Positions 34,843 through 44,085 of a stretch of DNA of 64,000 nucleotides are shown here, piece after piece (positions within the stretch are counted from its first letter, which is position 1; each line of letters opens with the position of its first letter). The DNA is taken from positions 1 through 64,000 of the forward strand of contig CAMWVE010000013.1 in the NCBI GenBank assembly GCA_947177685.1. The letters are read 5' to 3'. Below the pieces are notes generated by a model. It was not told the origin of the DNA. It did no database searches and worked only from the letters and a program-made list of their open reading frames with translations. Source of the DNA: an uncultured Porphyromonadaceae bacterium. Lineage in GTDB: Bacteria; Bacteroidota; Bacteroidia; Bacteroidales; Muribaculaceae. The translations under genes were made by a program, and so were the position numbers.

Positions 34843-35157
34843 TCACTTTGAGCCTTTTCTTTTCGGATTTTTGGGAAACCAACCTTTTTCCACACGTTTT
34901 TTCTGCTCAAAAACCTCTCCTATGGTCCAGAATGATGAAAAGGCGAACACGCCGAGTAACGTGGACCAGATGATATCAGTGACTATTATCGACGATATGC
35001 AAGCTGCAATGCCAAGCACCAGAAACCACCACCAACAACGTGTGCCGAAGTAATACTCAGCCTTTATGACAATCGGATGAAACAATCCAATTATCAGAAA
35101 CGTGAGCACACCTATGGTAAGCCCTGCCAAATGGTATTGTTCAAGAAATGAGGTCAT
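34843..35157 (-). CDS. DUF4491-family membrane protein
   Basis: The 104-aa protein has three hydrophobic spans (about 10-28, 40-62, 68-86) and the family pattern GLFHPIVIKAEYYFGTRCWW. Known from Bacteroidetes genomes; function unknown. Its ATG overlaps the stop of the upstream muramidase-like gene as ATGA, which suggests co-translation. Confidence 0.82.
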   Translation of the reverse strand: MTSFLEQYHLAGLTIGVLTFLIIGLFHPIVIKAEYYFGTRCWWWFLVLGIAACISSIIVTDIIWSTLLGVFAFSSFWTIGEVFEQKKRVEKGWFPKNPKRKGSK

Positions 35158-35924
35158 TGCATCGTTTTTTTATACTTTTCATAAGAACTGGCGAGCCGCC
35201 GGTCATAGCCACGCGCCTTGTAGCTCGGACCGTTATAGGCACGGGCAAATCTGTTCCACTGTTTGTTGCGCACTGAATCCAACATTCCGGTTTTCTCCAG
35301 CAGTATGCCGAACATTGCAAGCTGATCACGCTCGCTCCGGCTCATTTCCTCCACAAAAATATCCACATCAGGAGCTCCACACTTCTTCCAGTTGAATCCG
35401 CCAATCTGAAACATACCCCAAAATGTACATTCCACGGCGAGTTGGTCATTGATTTCCCTTGCCTGTTTCAAAAGCGCATGCTCCTTTCGTTGCTGCGTGC
35501 CATATTTACTGATGGCAGGTGCGACGAAAAGTTCAGGGTACTGTTTTTGAATTTCTGACATGTTGACACCGGTTTTTGCCAGTCGTTGCCGAAACAGTTT
35601 CTGGTCAAAATTTATCAATGGCAGACGAGGTTCGGAAAATCCTTGGTGAAATTTGCCGGCTTCGATGTCAAGCACTGCCATCACCGCTGCCGGTTCAATG
35701 TCATATCTTTTTGAGAACCGCAAAATGTCGTTATCCGTCAACCTGAAAGCATCGGGCTGCAGATAGGCAAGAGATGAATAATGGAAAAGAGAGTCAAGTT
35801 CATGTTCAACCATTGCCTGTATCTGCTCATTGCGATCGGTGGGGTCAATGTCAATCTGGGCTGACATCGGGAGCCATGCGAGCAAAGAGCATATAATAAG
35901 GTTGAAACGTGAAACTTTATGCAT
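35154..35924 (-). CDS. exported N-acetylmuramidase-like (PF11860-type) protein
   Basis: A signal peptide (hydrophobic residues about 8-18) precedes a domain with the pattern KYDIEPAAVMAVLDIEAG, whose Glu is the likely acid. Further segments are AVECTFWGMFQIGGFN and FARAYNGPSYKARGYDRRL. Members of the family cleave peptidoglycan glycan strands; this is homology by motif only. The 256-aa length fits an exported single-domain enzyme. It forms a two-gene operon with the DUF4491 protein. Confidence 0.78.
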   Translation of the reverse strand: MHKVSRFNLIICSLLAWLPMSAQIDIDPTDRNEQIQAMVEHELDSLFHYSSLAYLQPDAFRLTDNDILRFSKRYDIEPAAVMAVLDIEAGKFHQGFSEPRLPLINFDQKLFRQRLAKTGVNMSEIQKQYPELFVAPAISKYGTQQRKEHALLKQAREINDQLAVECTFWGMFQIGGFNWKKCGAPDVDIFVEEMSRSERDQLAMFGILLEKTGMLDSVRNKQWNRFARAYNGPSYKARGYDRRLASSYEKYKKTMQ

Positions 35925-35935
35925 AATATAAATAA

Positions 35936-35975
35936 TGAGAGGGGCAAACGGGTCAGTCCCGCTCTACCCCCCTCA
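35936..35975 (-). terminator. possible terminator of pepD
   Basis: On the minus strand GAGGGG...CCCCTC encloses a second stem CGGG/CCCG. It lies 11 bases after the pepD stop and is followed by an AT-rich run without a clean T tract. Confidence 0.45.
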
Positions 35976-35985
35976 AGTAAGGTGA

Positions 35986-37446
35986 TTAGTCTTTAAGATC
36001 TGCTACTTTTTCAAGAACGCGGCGGAGCTGCTGCCAGAAACGTTCCACAGCGGGAATATTCATTCTTTCAGAAGGAGAGTGAACATCGCGCAAAGTAGGA
36101 CCGAATGAAACCATGTCAAGATCAGGATAAACAGACTTGAACAGACCACATTCCAGACCGGCATGGATAGCCTTGATGGCAGGTTTGATTCCGTAAAGTT
36201 CCTCGTAGGCATCGCTGGCAATCTTCATGATGCGTGATTCCATGTTAGGCTGCCATCCGGGATAGCCGTCACCGTGAGTTACGGTTGCGCCTGCCAGACG
36301 GAACACTGCTTCAACCTGATGTGCGATGTCCCATTTGCGTGATTCAACCGAGCTGCGCTGGCTTGTGGTCACGAGAACCTTGTTATCAGGTAACATCTTC
36401 ACGGAAGCGAGGTTAGTGGAAGTTTCAACCAGTCCTTCAAGTTCACGGCTCATTGAAACGACTCCGTGAGGCGCGCAGTAGAGCGATGAAATGATGTTGG
36501 CTGAAGTAGTCTCATCCATGCAGTAGTCAGGACGATCAGTGGTTTCAAGGTCGAGGGTGAGCGTGGGTTCAACACCTTTGAATTCATTTTCAATGTCAGC
36601 AACATATTTGTTAAGTTCAATGCGAACCTCTTCCTTATGAGCTTCGGGAACACCGATAACCGCATGAGCGGCACGAGCAATGGCATTACGCAGGTTACCG
36701 CCGTCAAATTCTACCAGTGAAACCTCGAATTTCTGTGAGAGATTCCAGAGGAAGCGAGCGAGAACCTTGTTGGCATTGGCGCGACCCAGATGGATGTCAC
36801 CGCCTGAGTGACCACCGAGTCCGTTCAGTACGCTGACCTTGAAATATGCGAAGTCAGTTGGAGCGATGGAGCGTTTGTACTCAAAAGTGCAGGTGGTGTC
36901 AACGCCGCCGGCGCAACCAACGAAGATTTCAGCGTCATCCTCAGAGTCAAGGTTGATGAGGATTTTTCCGGTAATCATGCCGGGCTGCAGACCGAATGCA
37001 CCGGTCATACCGGTTTCTTCGTCAACGGTAACAAGAACTTCAATAGGACCGTGAACAAGTTCGGGATCAATCAGGGCGGCAAGCGAAGCAGCCACACCGA
37101 TGCCGTTATCAGCACCTAAAGTAGTGCCGTCAGCGTGTACCCAGTCGCCATCAACGATAGTCTTGATGGGAGTTGTTTCAAAATTGAACGACTTGTCGTT
37201 TGATTCACAAACCATGTCCATGTGTCCCTGAAGGATTACTGTAGGAGCATCTTCATGACCGGGAGTAGCCGGTTTTGAAAGCACTACGTTACCAACAGCA
37301 TCAGTCTTTGCTGCGATGTTGTGCTTTGCAGCAAAATCAAGAATGAACTGACGGATTTTCTCCTCTTTCTTTGAAGGACGGGGAACTTTTGTGATTTGGT
37401 CGAAAATCTCAAAAACCAATTTTGGTTGAAGGTCTTTAACTTCCAT
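35986..37446 (-). CDS. pepD: aminoacyl-histidine dipeptidase (cytosol non-specific dipeptidase)
   Basis: PepD is an M20C metallopeptidase that splits dipeptides, for example Xaa-His. The 486-aa length is typical. Motifs are VILQGHMDMVCE (first metal His and catalytic Asp), TLGADNGIG, VDEETGMTGA (catalytic Glu pair), NLDSEDDAEIFVGCAGG, and the distal zinc His region HAGLECGLF. It is transcribed alone with about 150 bases to the divergent small membrane protein. Confidence 0.95.
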   Translation of the reverse strand: MEVKDLQPKLVFEIFDQITKVPRPSKKEEKIRQFILDFAAKHNIAAKTDAVGNVVLSKPATPGHEDAPTVILQGHMDMVCESNDKSFNFETTPIKTIVDGDWVHADGTTLGADNGIGVAASLAALIDPELVHGPIEVLVTVDEETGMTGAFGLQPGMITGKILINLDSEDDAEIFVGCAGGVDTTCTFEYKRSIAPTDFAYFKVSVLNGLGGHSGGDIHLGRANANKVLARFLWNLSQKFEVSLVEFDGGNLRNAIARAAHAVIGVPEAHKEEVRIELNKYVADIENEFKGVEPTLTLDLETTDRPDYCMDETTSANIISSLYCAPHGVVSMSRELEGLVETSTNLASVKMLPDNKVLVTTSQRSSVESRKWDIAHQVEAVFRLAGATVTHGDGYPGWQPNMESRIMKIASDAYEELYGIKPAIKAIHAGLECGLFKSVYPDLDMVSFGPTLRDVHSPSERMNIPAVERFWQQLRRVLEKVADLKD

Positions 37447-37573
37447 GGGGTTTATTCGGTTTAAAGTTACTAAAATTTCTTCGAATATATAAAACTATGT
37501 TAAAAGCACATAATTTACGACACTAAGTTACAAAATAAAATTGAGAAAACGCTATTATTTTCAATAATCTTAT

Positions 37574-37581
37574 TAAATTTG
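37574..37581 (+). promoter_or_regulatory. -7 element for the 54-aa membrane protein
   Basis: TAAATTTG lies 24 bases before the ATG at 37605. No TTTG occurs at the -33 distance. The promoter would also serve the OmpH-like gene downstream. Confidence 0.5.
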
Positions 37582-37604
37582 CATAGAAAATTTTTCCGGC
37601 AGCC

Positions 37605-37769
37605 ATGCAAACAATGCTTGTACTGATTTTAACAGTTGTTTTCCTGCTTGTAGCCATAATAGCAATGGCATTCAAGGTTCTTTTTGTAAAAGGAGGCAAA
37701 TTTCCTGAGGGACATGCACATGACTTGGCGCGGATGTCAGAAAAAAAACGAACATCAAATAATCATTAA
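37605..37769 (+). CDS. small conserved single-span membrane protein, 54 aa
   Basis: Residues about 3-22 form one hydrophobic span (LVLILTVVFLLVAIIAMAF), followed by KVLFVKGGKFPEGHAHD and a basic tail. I recall similar short proteins with a VKGG(K/R)FP motif in other Bacteroidales; that is memory, not a search. The ATG follows a -7 box, and the gene ends 58 bases before the OmpH-like gene, so the two may be co-transcribed. The function is unknown. Confidence 0.72.
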   Translation: MQTMLVLILTVVFLLVAIIAMAFKVLFVKGGKFPEGHAHDLARMSEKKRTSNNH

Positions 37770-37827
37770 TCACTTTAAGCGAACAATCCGCTTGAAAAAA
37801 GAACATTAAATATACTCATCAATCCTC

Positions 37828-38421
37828 ATGAAGAAATTAGCCATCGTAGGAAGTGCCCTTTTTATGTTTGCATCAATGCTGCTTTCTACATCATGCAACA
37901 ATCAGAACGCGGCACAGCCCGTTGCAGCATCAGGTAGCGACAATGCGTCAATCTCAATCCGCTACATTGACCTTGACACCATCACAGCTCAGTATAACCT
38001 CGTTAAGGATTTCAATGAAGTAGCAATTCGTACCGAAGCAAATCTGCGTAACGCTTACAACACCAAACAGCGCGAAATCCAGCAGCAGGCACAGGCTTTT
38101 GAACACAAAATGCGCAATCAGGGCTACATCAGCGAGCAGATGGCTCAGGCTGATTACCAGCGCATTGAGGAACAGCGTCAGAAAGCCGAGGCTTATCTGA
38201 ACAACCTCCAGCAGAAAGCACAGCAGGAACAACTCGACCAGCAGTTTATTGTTCTTGATTCAATCAATAACTTCATCAATGATTACATCAAGACTCACCC
38301 CTACGATGCCATCCTGTTCAAGAGCGCCGGCATTTACATGAGCCCGAAACTTGACATCACCAAAGAAGTTGTTGAAGGCTTGAACGCCCGTTACAAAAAA
38401 ACTGACGACAGCAAGAAATAA
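37828..38421 (+). CDS. OmpH/Skp-like periplasmic lipoprotein
   Basis: A signal peptide ends in the lipobox LLSTSC (Cys23). After a short Ser/Ala-rich linker comes RYIDLDTITAQYNL, the usual start of the OmpH domain, then a long Gln/Glu-rich helical region (residues about 65-140) able to form a coiled coil. Skp/OmpH proteins are chaperones for outer-membrane proteins; the lipidated form here would be anchored in a membrane. At 197 aa it is slightly longer than E. coli Skp. It ends with a strong terminator. Confidence 0.85.
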   Translation: MKKLAIVGSALFMFASMLLSTSCNNQNAAQPVAASGSDNASISIRYIDLDTITAQYNLVKDFNEVAIRTEANLRNAYNTKQREIQQQAQAFEHKMRNQGYISEQMAQADYQRIEEQRQKAEAYLNNLQQKAQQEQLDQQFIVLDSINNFINDYIKTHPYDAILFKSAGIYMSPKLDITKEVVEGLNARYKKTDDSKK

Positions 38422-38441
38422 CAACTGAATAATAGAAACAA

Positions 38442-38475
38442 AAAAAGAGGTTGCCCCACCGGCAACCTCTTTTTG
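38442..38475 (+). terminator. terminator of the OmpH-like gene
   Basis: AAAAAGAGGTTGCC and GGCAACCTCTTTTT form a perfect stem around CCACC, with a T-run built into the stem. Confidence 0.92.
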
Positions 38476-38565
38476 TTTCTCAGGCGCAATATTTCTCAGG
38501 CACTTGTTTCTCAATCTCACTTGTTTCTCAGGCGCCGTTTTCTCATGCGAACTATTCCTCACGCG
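38472..38565. repeat. degenerate short tandem repeats TTTCTCAGGCGC
   Basis: Six units with period 14-17 lie in a row, each a variant of GTTTCTCAGGCGC(AAT/ACTT). The fifth and sixth are worn (TTTCTCATGCGAAC, ATTCCTCACGCGC). They fill the gap directly after the OmpH terminator. No gene overlaps. It looks like replication-slippage DNA. Confidence 0.65.
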
Positions 38566-38672
38566 CTTAATTTCAGGCTCATCAATTTGGAGTGGAGCAT
38601 TGGAGAAATCACAGTTTTGCGTGCTCCGTTATCTTATTAATTCCGTTATCATAAAATATAACGTTCTCTATA

Positions 38673-38706
38673 ATAAAAAAGAAGCTGCCTAAGGGTTGGC
38701 AGCTTC
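38673..38706 (-). terminator. terminator of pyruvate:ferredoxin oxidoreductase
   Basis: On the minus strand GAAGCTGCC and GGCAGCTTC pair perfectly (38681-38706), followed by TTTTTTATTA. It lies 27 bases after the stop of the oxidoreductase. Confidence 0.92.
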
Positions 38707-38732
38707 TTCAATTATCGGTTATGTATCAGCGA

Positions 38733-41700
38733 TTACTGTTCGTTTGATTTTTCAATGGCAGGAATTTCAGGGTCAACTCCCCACTGCTGCTGAGCAAGAC
38801 GGAGGTAGTTGTTATAGCGCCACTGAGCGTTTGCCTTGGCAGCTGCAAAGAGTTCCTGAGCTTCTTTGGGATACTGTTTAACTACGGTAGCGTAGCGAAC
38901 TTCACCCATGAGGAAATCTTCGAACTTATCCCACTGCGGAGTCTTGCTGTCAAGTGTGAACGGATTCTTGCCTTCAGCTTCCACTGCGGGATTGTAACGC
39001 CAGAGCTGCCAGTAGCCACATTCAACTGCTTTCTCCTCCTCATGCTGTGATCTTCCCATACCGGCTTTCAGACCGTGGTTGATACAGGGTGAGTAAGCGA
39101 TAATCAGCGAAGGACCTTCGTAAGCCTCAGCCTCACGGATAGCCTTGAGAGTCTGTGCCTGATCAGCGCCCATAGCAACCTGAGCTACATAAACGTAGCC
39201 ATAGGTCGATGCAATCAGACCGAGGTCTTTTTTGCGGATACGTTTACCTGATGCAGCGAACTTGGCAATCGCACCCAGAGGTGTTGCTTTCGATGCCTGA
39301 CCGCCGGTGTTTGAATAAACCTCGGTGTCGAGTACGATAACATTCAGGTTTTTGCCTGAGGCAAGCACATGGTCAAGACCGCCGAAGCCGATGTCGTATG
39401 CCGCACCGTCACCTGCAATGATCCACTGTGAACGTTTTGCGATGAAGTTCTTGTGAGCTATAATGCCTTTGCAGATGTCGCAATCGCATTTTTCGCAAAG
39501 AGGAACAATCTGAGTTGCAACTTCGCGAGTGATTGCAGCATCGTTTTTGTTTTCAAGCCACTTTGTTGCGAGAGCCTTGAGTTCATCAGAGCAGCAGTCG
39601 CAGGTCTGAGCCTTAGTGAAGAGATCGGTGAGGCGTTCAACCATCTTCTCGGTCGCGATAGTCATACCCAGACCGAATTCAGCGAAGTCTTCAAAGAGTG
39701 AGTTGCCCCAAGCAGGACCGAAACCGTTCTTGTCAGTGGTGTAAGGAGTAGAGGGAACTGAACCGGAATAGATTGAAGAACAACCTGTTGCGTTTGCAAC
39801 CATTTCATGATCGCCGTAGAGCTGCGAAATGAGTTTTACATAAGGAGTTTCACCGCAACCTGAGCAAGCGCCTGAGAATTCAAAATAGGGAGTTGCGAAC
39901 TGGCTGTTCTTAACATTTGCCTTAACATCGAGCAGGCTCTGTTTTGATTCAACGTTCTTCACGCAGTAATCCCATTCTTTCTGAACTTCAAGCTGAGTTT
40001 CGAGGGGTTTCATCTCGAGTGCTTTCACGCCCTTCTTGCCGGGACAAACATCCACACAGTTAGAGCAGCCGAGACAGTCGAGAACATCGACAGCCTGAAT
40101 GAAGCGCATGCCTGCGAACTGCTTGCCGATAGCGGGAATTGTGTCTGTGTCGCCGAAAGGTGCGCCAGCCATTTCTTTTTCGTCAAGAACGAACGGACGT
40201 ATTGCAGCGTGAGGACAAACATAAGCACATTTGTTACACTGAATACAGTTTTCAGCAAGCCATTCGGGAACGAAAGCAGCCACACCGCGTTTTTCATAAG
40301 CGGCAGTGCCCTGCATCCAAGTACCGTCCTCGATACCTACGAAATCTGAAACCTTGAGCAGGTCACCGTCCTGAGCATTGATGGGACGAACCAGTTTGTT
40401 GATGAATTCAGGATCATCATTAGCAACGGTTTCTTCAATAACAAGCTGTGACCATGCGGGATCGATGGTGAGCTGTTTGTATTCTCCGCCACGGTCAACT
40501 GCAGCATAGTTCTTGTCAACCACATCCTGACCCTTCTTACCATAGCTCTTGACAATGAATTTCTTCATCTGTTCAACAGCCAGATCCACGGGGATAACCT
40601 CGGTGATACGGAAAAATGCGCTCTGGAGGATGGTGTTGGTGCGGTTGCCCAGACCAATTTCCTGTGCGATCTTGGTTGCGTTGATGTAGTAAACGGTGAT
40701 GTTGTGGTCAGCGAAATATTTCTTAACCTTGTTGGGGAGATTCTGTGCGAGTTCCTCACCTTCCCAGATGGTGTTGAGCAGGAATGTGCCGCCATCGCGG
40801 AGACCGCGGGTCACATCATACATGTGCAGATAAGCCTGAACATGGCATGCTACAAAGTTGGGAGTGTTCACCAGATAGGTTGAACGGATAGGTTTGTCAC
40901 CGAAACGAAGGTGTGAGCAGGTGAAACCACCTGATTTCTTCGAGTCGTATGCAAAATAAGCCTGACAATATTTATTGGTGTTGTCACCAATGATTTTCAC
41001 AGAGTTCTTGTTGGCACCTACAGTACCGTCAGCACCCAGACCGAAGAATTTTGCCTCGTAGGTTGATTTGTCGCCGAGGGCTATTTCGGGCACCTGAGGG
41101 AGCGATTTGAAAGTAACGTCATCAACAATACCCACAGTAAACTCATCCTTGGGAGTGGGAAGCGCGAGATTGTCGAATATTGAAATAATCATGGCAGGAG
41201 TGGTGTCTTTCGAAGCCAGACCATAGCGACCGCCTACAATCAGGGGGGCGTCAGCTTTGCCATAGAATGTAGCCTTAACATCCTGAAGCAGAGGTTCGCC
41301 ATTGCTGCCGGGTTCTTTTGTGCGGTCAAGAACAGCGATTCTCTTAACGGTTTCGGGGATAGCCTTCAGCAAGTGCTTGGTTGAGAAGGGACGGAACAGG
41401 TGAACTGAAACCAGACCAACTTTCTCACCTTTTTCAACAAGGTAGTCAATAGCTTCCTCAGCAGCCTGAGTGACTGAACCCATGGCAATGATGATGCGTT
41501 CAGCATCTTTAGCACCGTAATAGTTGAACAGGTGATATTCACGACCGGTAATGTCGGAAATCTTAGCCATGTAATCTTCAACTATTTCGGGAACATTGTC
41601 ATAATATTTGTTGCATGATTCACGATGCTGGAAGAAAACGTCGCCGTTTTCAGCCATACCGCGTGAAACGGGAGCATCGGGGCTGAGTGCGCGGTTACGG

Positions 41701-42314
41701 AATTCATTTACAGCCTGCATGTCAAGTAACGGAGCGAGATCTTCCTGAGCGATAGCCTCGATTTTCTGGATTTCGTGAGAAGTGCGGAAACCGTCGAAGA
41801 AGTTCACGAAAGGCACACGGCTCTTGATGGTAGCCAGATGAGCTACACCTGACAGATCCATCACTTCCTGAACAGAGCCTTCAGCCAACATAGCGAAGCC
41901 GGTCTGACGAACCGACATCACATCCTGATGGTCACCGAAGATGCTCAGCGCGTGTGAAGCGATTGTACGGGCTGAAACATGGAAAACGCTGGGGAGTAAC
42001 TCACCGGCGATTTTATACATGTTGGGAATCATGAGAAGCAGACCTTGTGACGCTGTGAAAGTGGTTGTAAGAGCACCGGCTTGGAGCGAACCGTGAACAG
42101 CGCCGGCAGCGCCACCCTCTGACTGCATTTCTTGAACAAGGACAGTTTCGCCGAAGATGTTTTTACGACCTGCCGCTGACCATTCATCGACATATTCCGC
42201 CATGGTCGATGACGGAGTAATGGGGTAGATGGCAGCTACTTCTGTGAACATGTAAGCAACATGAGCCGCAGCTTGGTTACCGTCGCATGTCAAGAATTTT
42301 TTTTCTTTACTCAT
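38733..42314 (-). CDS. nifJ: pyruvate:ferredoxin (flavodoxin) oxidoreductase
   Basis: This central enzyme of anaerobes turns pyruvate and CoA into acetyl-CoA, CO2 and reduced ferredoxin. The single 1193-aa chain carries all domains: N-terminal pyrimidine-binding domain (AYMFTEVAAIYPITPSS), domain II, the gamma domain, two 4Fe-4S clusters (CIQCNKCAYVCP and CLGCSNCVDVCP), and the thiamine-diphosphate domain with SGCGETPYVKL, GDGAAYDIGFGGLDH and DTEVYSNTGGQ. The C-terminal cluster loop includes CDCCSDE. It is transcribed alone. Confidence 0.97.
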   Translation of the reverse strand: MSKEKKFLTCDGNQAAAHVAYMFTEVAAIYPITPSSTMAEYVDEWSAAGRKNIFGETVLVQEMQSEGGAAGAVHGSLQAGALTTTFTASQGLLLMIPNMYKIAGELLPSVFHVSARTIASHALSIFGDHQDVMSVRQTGFAMLAEGSVQEVMDLSGVAHLATIKSRVPFVNFFDGFRTSHEIQKIEAIAQEDLAPLLDMQAVNEFRNRALSPDAPVSRGMAENGDVFFQHRESCNKYYDNVPEIVEDYMAKISDITGREYHLFNYYGAKDAERIIIAMGSVTQAAEEAIDYLVEKGEKVGLVSVHLFRPFSTKHLLKAIPETVKRIAVLDRTKEPGSNGEPLLQDVKATFYGKADAPLIVGGRYGLASKDTTPAMIISIFDNLALPTPKDEFTVGIVDDVTFKSLPQVPEIALGDKSTYEAKFFGLGADGTVGANKNSVKIIGDNTNKYCQAYFAYDSKKSGGFTCSHLRFGDKPIRSTYLVNTPNFVACHVQAYLHMYDVTRGLRDGGTFLLNTIWEGEELAQNLPNKVKKYFADHNITVYYINATKIAQEIGLGNRTNTILQSAFFRITEVIPVDLAVEQMKKFIVKSYGKKGQDVVDKNYAAVDRGGEYKQLTIDPAWSQLVIEETVANDDPEFINKLVRPINAQDGDLLKVSDFVGIEDGTWMQGTAAYEKRGVAAFVPEWLAENCIQCNKCAYVCPHAAIRPFVLDEKEMAGAPFGDTDTIPAIGKQFAGMRFIQAVDVLDCLGCSNCVDVCPGKKGVKALEMKPLETQLEVQKEWDYCVKNVESKQSLLDVKANVKNSQFATPYFEFSGACSGCGETPYVKLISQLYGDHEMVANATGCSSIYSGSVPSTPYTTDKNGFGPAWGNSLFEDFAEFGLGMTIATEKMVERLTDLFTKAQTCDCCSDELKALATKWLENKNDAAITREVATQIVPLCEKCDCDICKGIIAHKNFIAKRSQWIIAGDGAAYDIGFGGLDHVLASGKNLNVIVLDTEVYSNTGGQASKATPLGAIAKFAASGKRIRKKDLGLIASTYGYVYVAQVAMGADQAQTLKAIREAEAYEGPSLIIAYSPCINHGLKAGMGRSQHEEEKAVECGYWQLWRYNPAVEAEGKNPFTLDSKTPQWDKFEDFLMGEVRYATVVKQYPKEAQELFAAAKANAQWRYNNYLRLAQQQWGVDPEIPAIEKSNEQ

Positions 42315-42484
42315 AGACTTTGATTAGTTTATTAATTATAGGAGTTAATTTTCCATTTTTCAAGTATTTGCGTAACCGCAGAATTTACCCGCGAAATTAA
42401 CAATTTTCAACTTAACTTACAAATGATAATTGTTAAAAATACTTGCGATGCCCGAACATCTGTTACAATTAAGCCATTGTCTGT

Positions 42485-42952
42485 TTAAAGCGCATCATAA
42501 AAAGGTATCTGTTCAACAAAATTGTAAGAGGGAGGGCTGTAATCAATCCTGCAGCAATAGTGGTTCATACCATTAGTAACTATCAGCCAGCGGACCTTCA
42601 GAACCATGTTATAACGGACAATCTGATTGAATGTCTCCTGAGTAATCGCCACCGAAGGTGCTTTATACTCCACAATCATTACCGGATGTGCATTGCGATC
42701 ATAAACAACTGTGTCACATCGGCGGGCTGTGCCGTTCAGCTCAATCGACACCTCGTTAGCCATCAGCCCGGCAGGATAGCCGAGATGACCGATAAGAAAA
42801 GAAGTGAAATGCTGCCGGACCCACTCCTCAGGAGTCAGCGTGACAAATTTTTTGCGCAAAACGTCATAGACCTTGCTTTGTACAGTGGCTTCGTTACGCA
42901 GCTGAAGGGTTGCCGGAGGCAGATTTAGCTTATTGAAAACCTGATTAGCCAT
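42485..42952 (-). CDS. orphan type I restriction R-subunit N-terminal-like (HsdR_N) nuclease-fold protein
   Basis: The 155-aa protein fits the HSDR_N_2 domain: VRQHFTSFLIGHLGYP, then RRCDTVVYDRNAHPVMIVEYKAP, which gives an Asp ... Glu-x-Lys arrangement of the PD-(D/E)xK type. The helicase part and the S and M subunits of a restriction system are absent, and it stands alone next to holA, divergently. Similar stand-alone genes next to holA are familiar from other Bacteroidetes, so it is likely a housekeeping nuclease-fold protein rather than a restriction remnant. Confidence 0.8.
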   Translation of the reverse strand: MANQVFNKLNLPPATLQLRNEATVQSKVYDVLRKKFVTLTPEEWVRQHFTSFLIGHLGYPAGLMANEVSIELNGTARRCDTVVYDRNAHPVMIVEYKAPSVAITQETFNQIVRYNMVLKVRWLIVTNGMNHYCCRIDYSPPSYNFVEQIPFYDAL

Positions 42953-42988
42953 AAAAAATTATAAACTACTTGGCACTCGCAGAAATTA

Positions 42989-43004
42989 TTTGTAAATTTA
43001 CAAA
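42989..43004. repeat. 16-bp perfect palindrome between hsdR_N-like gene and holA
   Basis: TTTGTAAATTTACAAA is fully self-complementary and sits in the centre of the 73-bp divergent gap. It carries TTTG boxes on both strands but no full TAnnTTTG. It may be an operator or a shared promoter core. Confidence 0.5.
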
Positions 43005-43025
43005 AAATATTTCACATAGACCGAA

Positions 43026-44057
43026 ATGGCTGACGTAATAACATTCGCATCACTGAAAAAAAACATAGAGCAAAGGAAGTTCGCCCCCGTGTATCTGTTG
43101 CATGGCGAGGAAGGATACTACATTGATCAGCTGGAACAACTCTTTTCAAATGTTCTTCCCGAACAGGACCGTGAGTTCAACCAGCAGATAATGTATGCTC
43201 CTGAAGTCAGTCCAGCCGATGTTGTGAGTGCATGCCAGTGCTACCCCATGATGTCAGATTATCAGGTGGTTATCGTAAAGGAAGTGCCGGGAACGGTGTC
43301 GTTTCTCAACGGATTGCGCAAATATGTCGAAAATCCTTCACCCACCACACTGCTTGTGTTGTGCGCGCGAGGCGTCAGCTTCAAGGGAAAGGAATTCCTG
43401 ACATCCCTTAAAACCGGTAACGGGGTGGTCTATGAATCGAAAAAAATGACGGAGCGCAGCCTTGACCCGGTCATTACTGAAATGCTCAAGGAAAAGAATC
43501 TGAACATCGAGCCAAAGGCGCTGATGATGCTCAAAGAGCATATCGGCACAGATATGTCGCGCATTTTCAACGAAATAAATAAACTGACTGTGGTGCTTCC
43601 GCCCAATTCCATGGTCACTCCCGAAGTGATTGAGCAAAACATAGGCATCAGCAAGGACTACAACAGCTATGAACTGGTGGCTGCTTTGTCACGAAAGGAT
43701 TTCGGTCAATCGATGAAAATTGCCCGTTATTTCAGACGCAATCCAAAGAACAACCCCGCTGTAATCCTCTCCATTGTGTTGTTCACCCACTTCAGCAACC
43801 TCATGATAGCCTACTATGCACCTGACAAATCGGAGCGGGGACTTATGCAGGCACTCGGTCTGAAATGGTCATCGCAACTTACAAATATAAAAGCAGCCAT
43901 GTCATGTTACTCGGCATGGCAGGTAATTGAAGTCATCAGTGAAATCCGCAAGTTCGACGGCATGATAAAAGGAGTAGGTTCGCGCCAGAATGAATATGAT
44001 TTGCTTGACAACCTGATTTATAGGATTATAACCGCTCCGGGGAAAATAAAACTGTGA
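43026..44057 (+). CDS. holA: DNA polymerase III subunit delta
   Basis: Delta opens the sliding clamp as part of the clamp loader. The 343-aa protein begins with PVYLLHGEEGYYIDQLEQLF, the family's degenerate P-loop region, and has ADVVSACQCYPMMSDYQVVIVKE and the C-terminal domain with SRKDFGQSMKIARYF. It diverges from the HsdR_N-like gene and converges on the CapA-like gene. Confidence 0.93.
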   Translation: MADVITFASLKKNIEQRKFAPVYLLHGEEGYYIDQLEQLFSNVLPEQDREFNQQIMYAPEVSPADVVSACQCYPMMSDYQVVIVKEVPGTVSFLNGLRKYVENPSPTTLLVLCARGVSFKGKEFLTSLKTGNGVVYESKKMTERSLDPVITEMLKEKNLNIEPKALMMLKEHIGTDMSRIFNEINKLTVVLPPNSMVTPEVIEQNIGISKDYNSYELVAALSRKDFGQSMKIARYFRRNPKNNPAVILSIVLFTHFSNLMIAYYAPDKSERGLMQALGLKWSSQLTNIKAAMSCYSAWQVIEVISEIRKFDGMIKGVGSRQNEYDLLDNLIYRIITAPGKIKL

Positions 44058-44085
44058 AGTCCGCCACAAAAGTATAATCAGGTGT

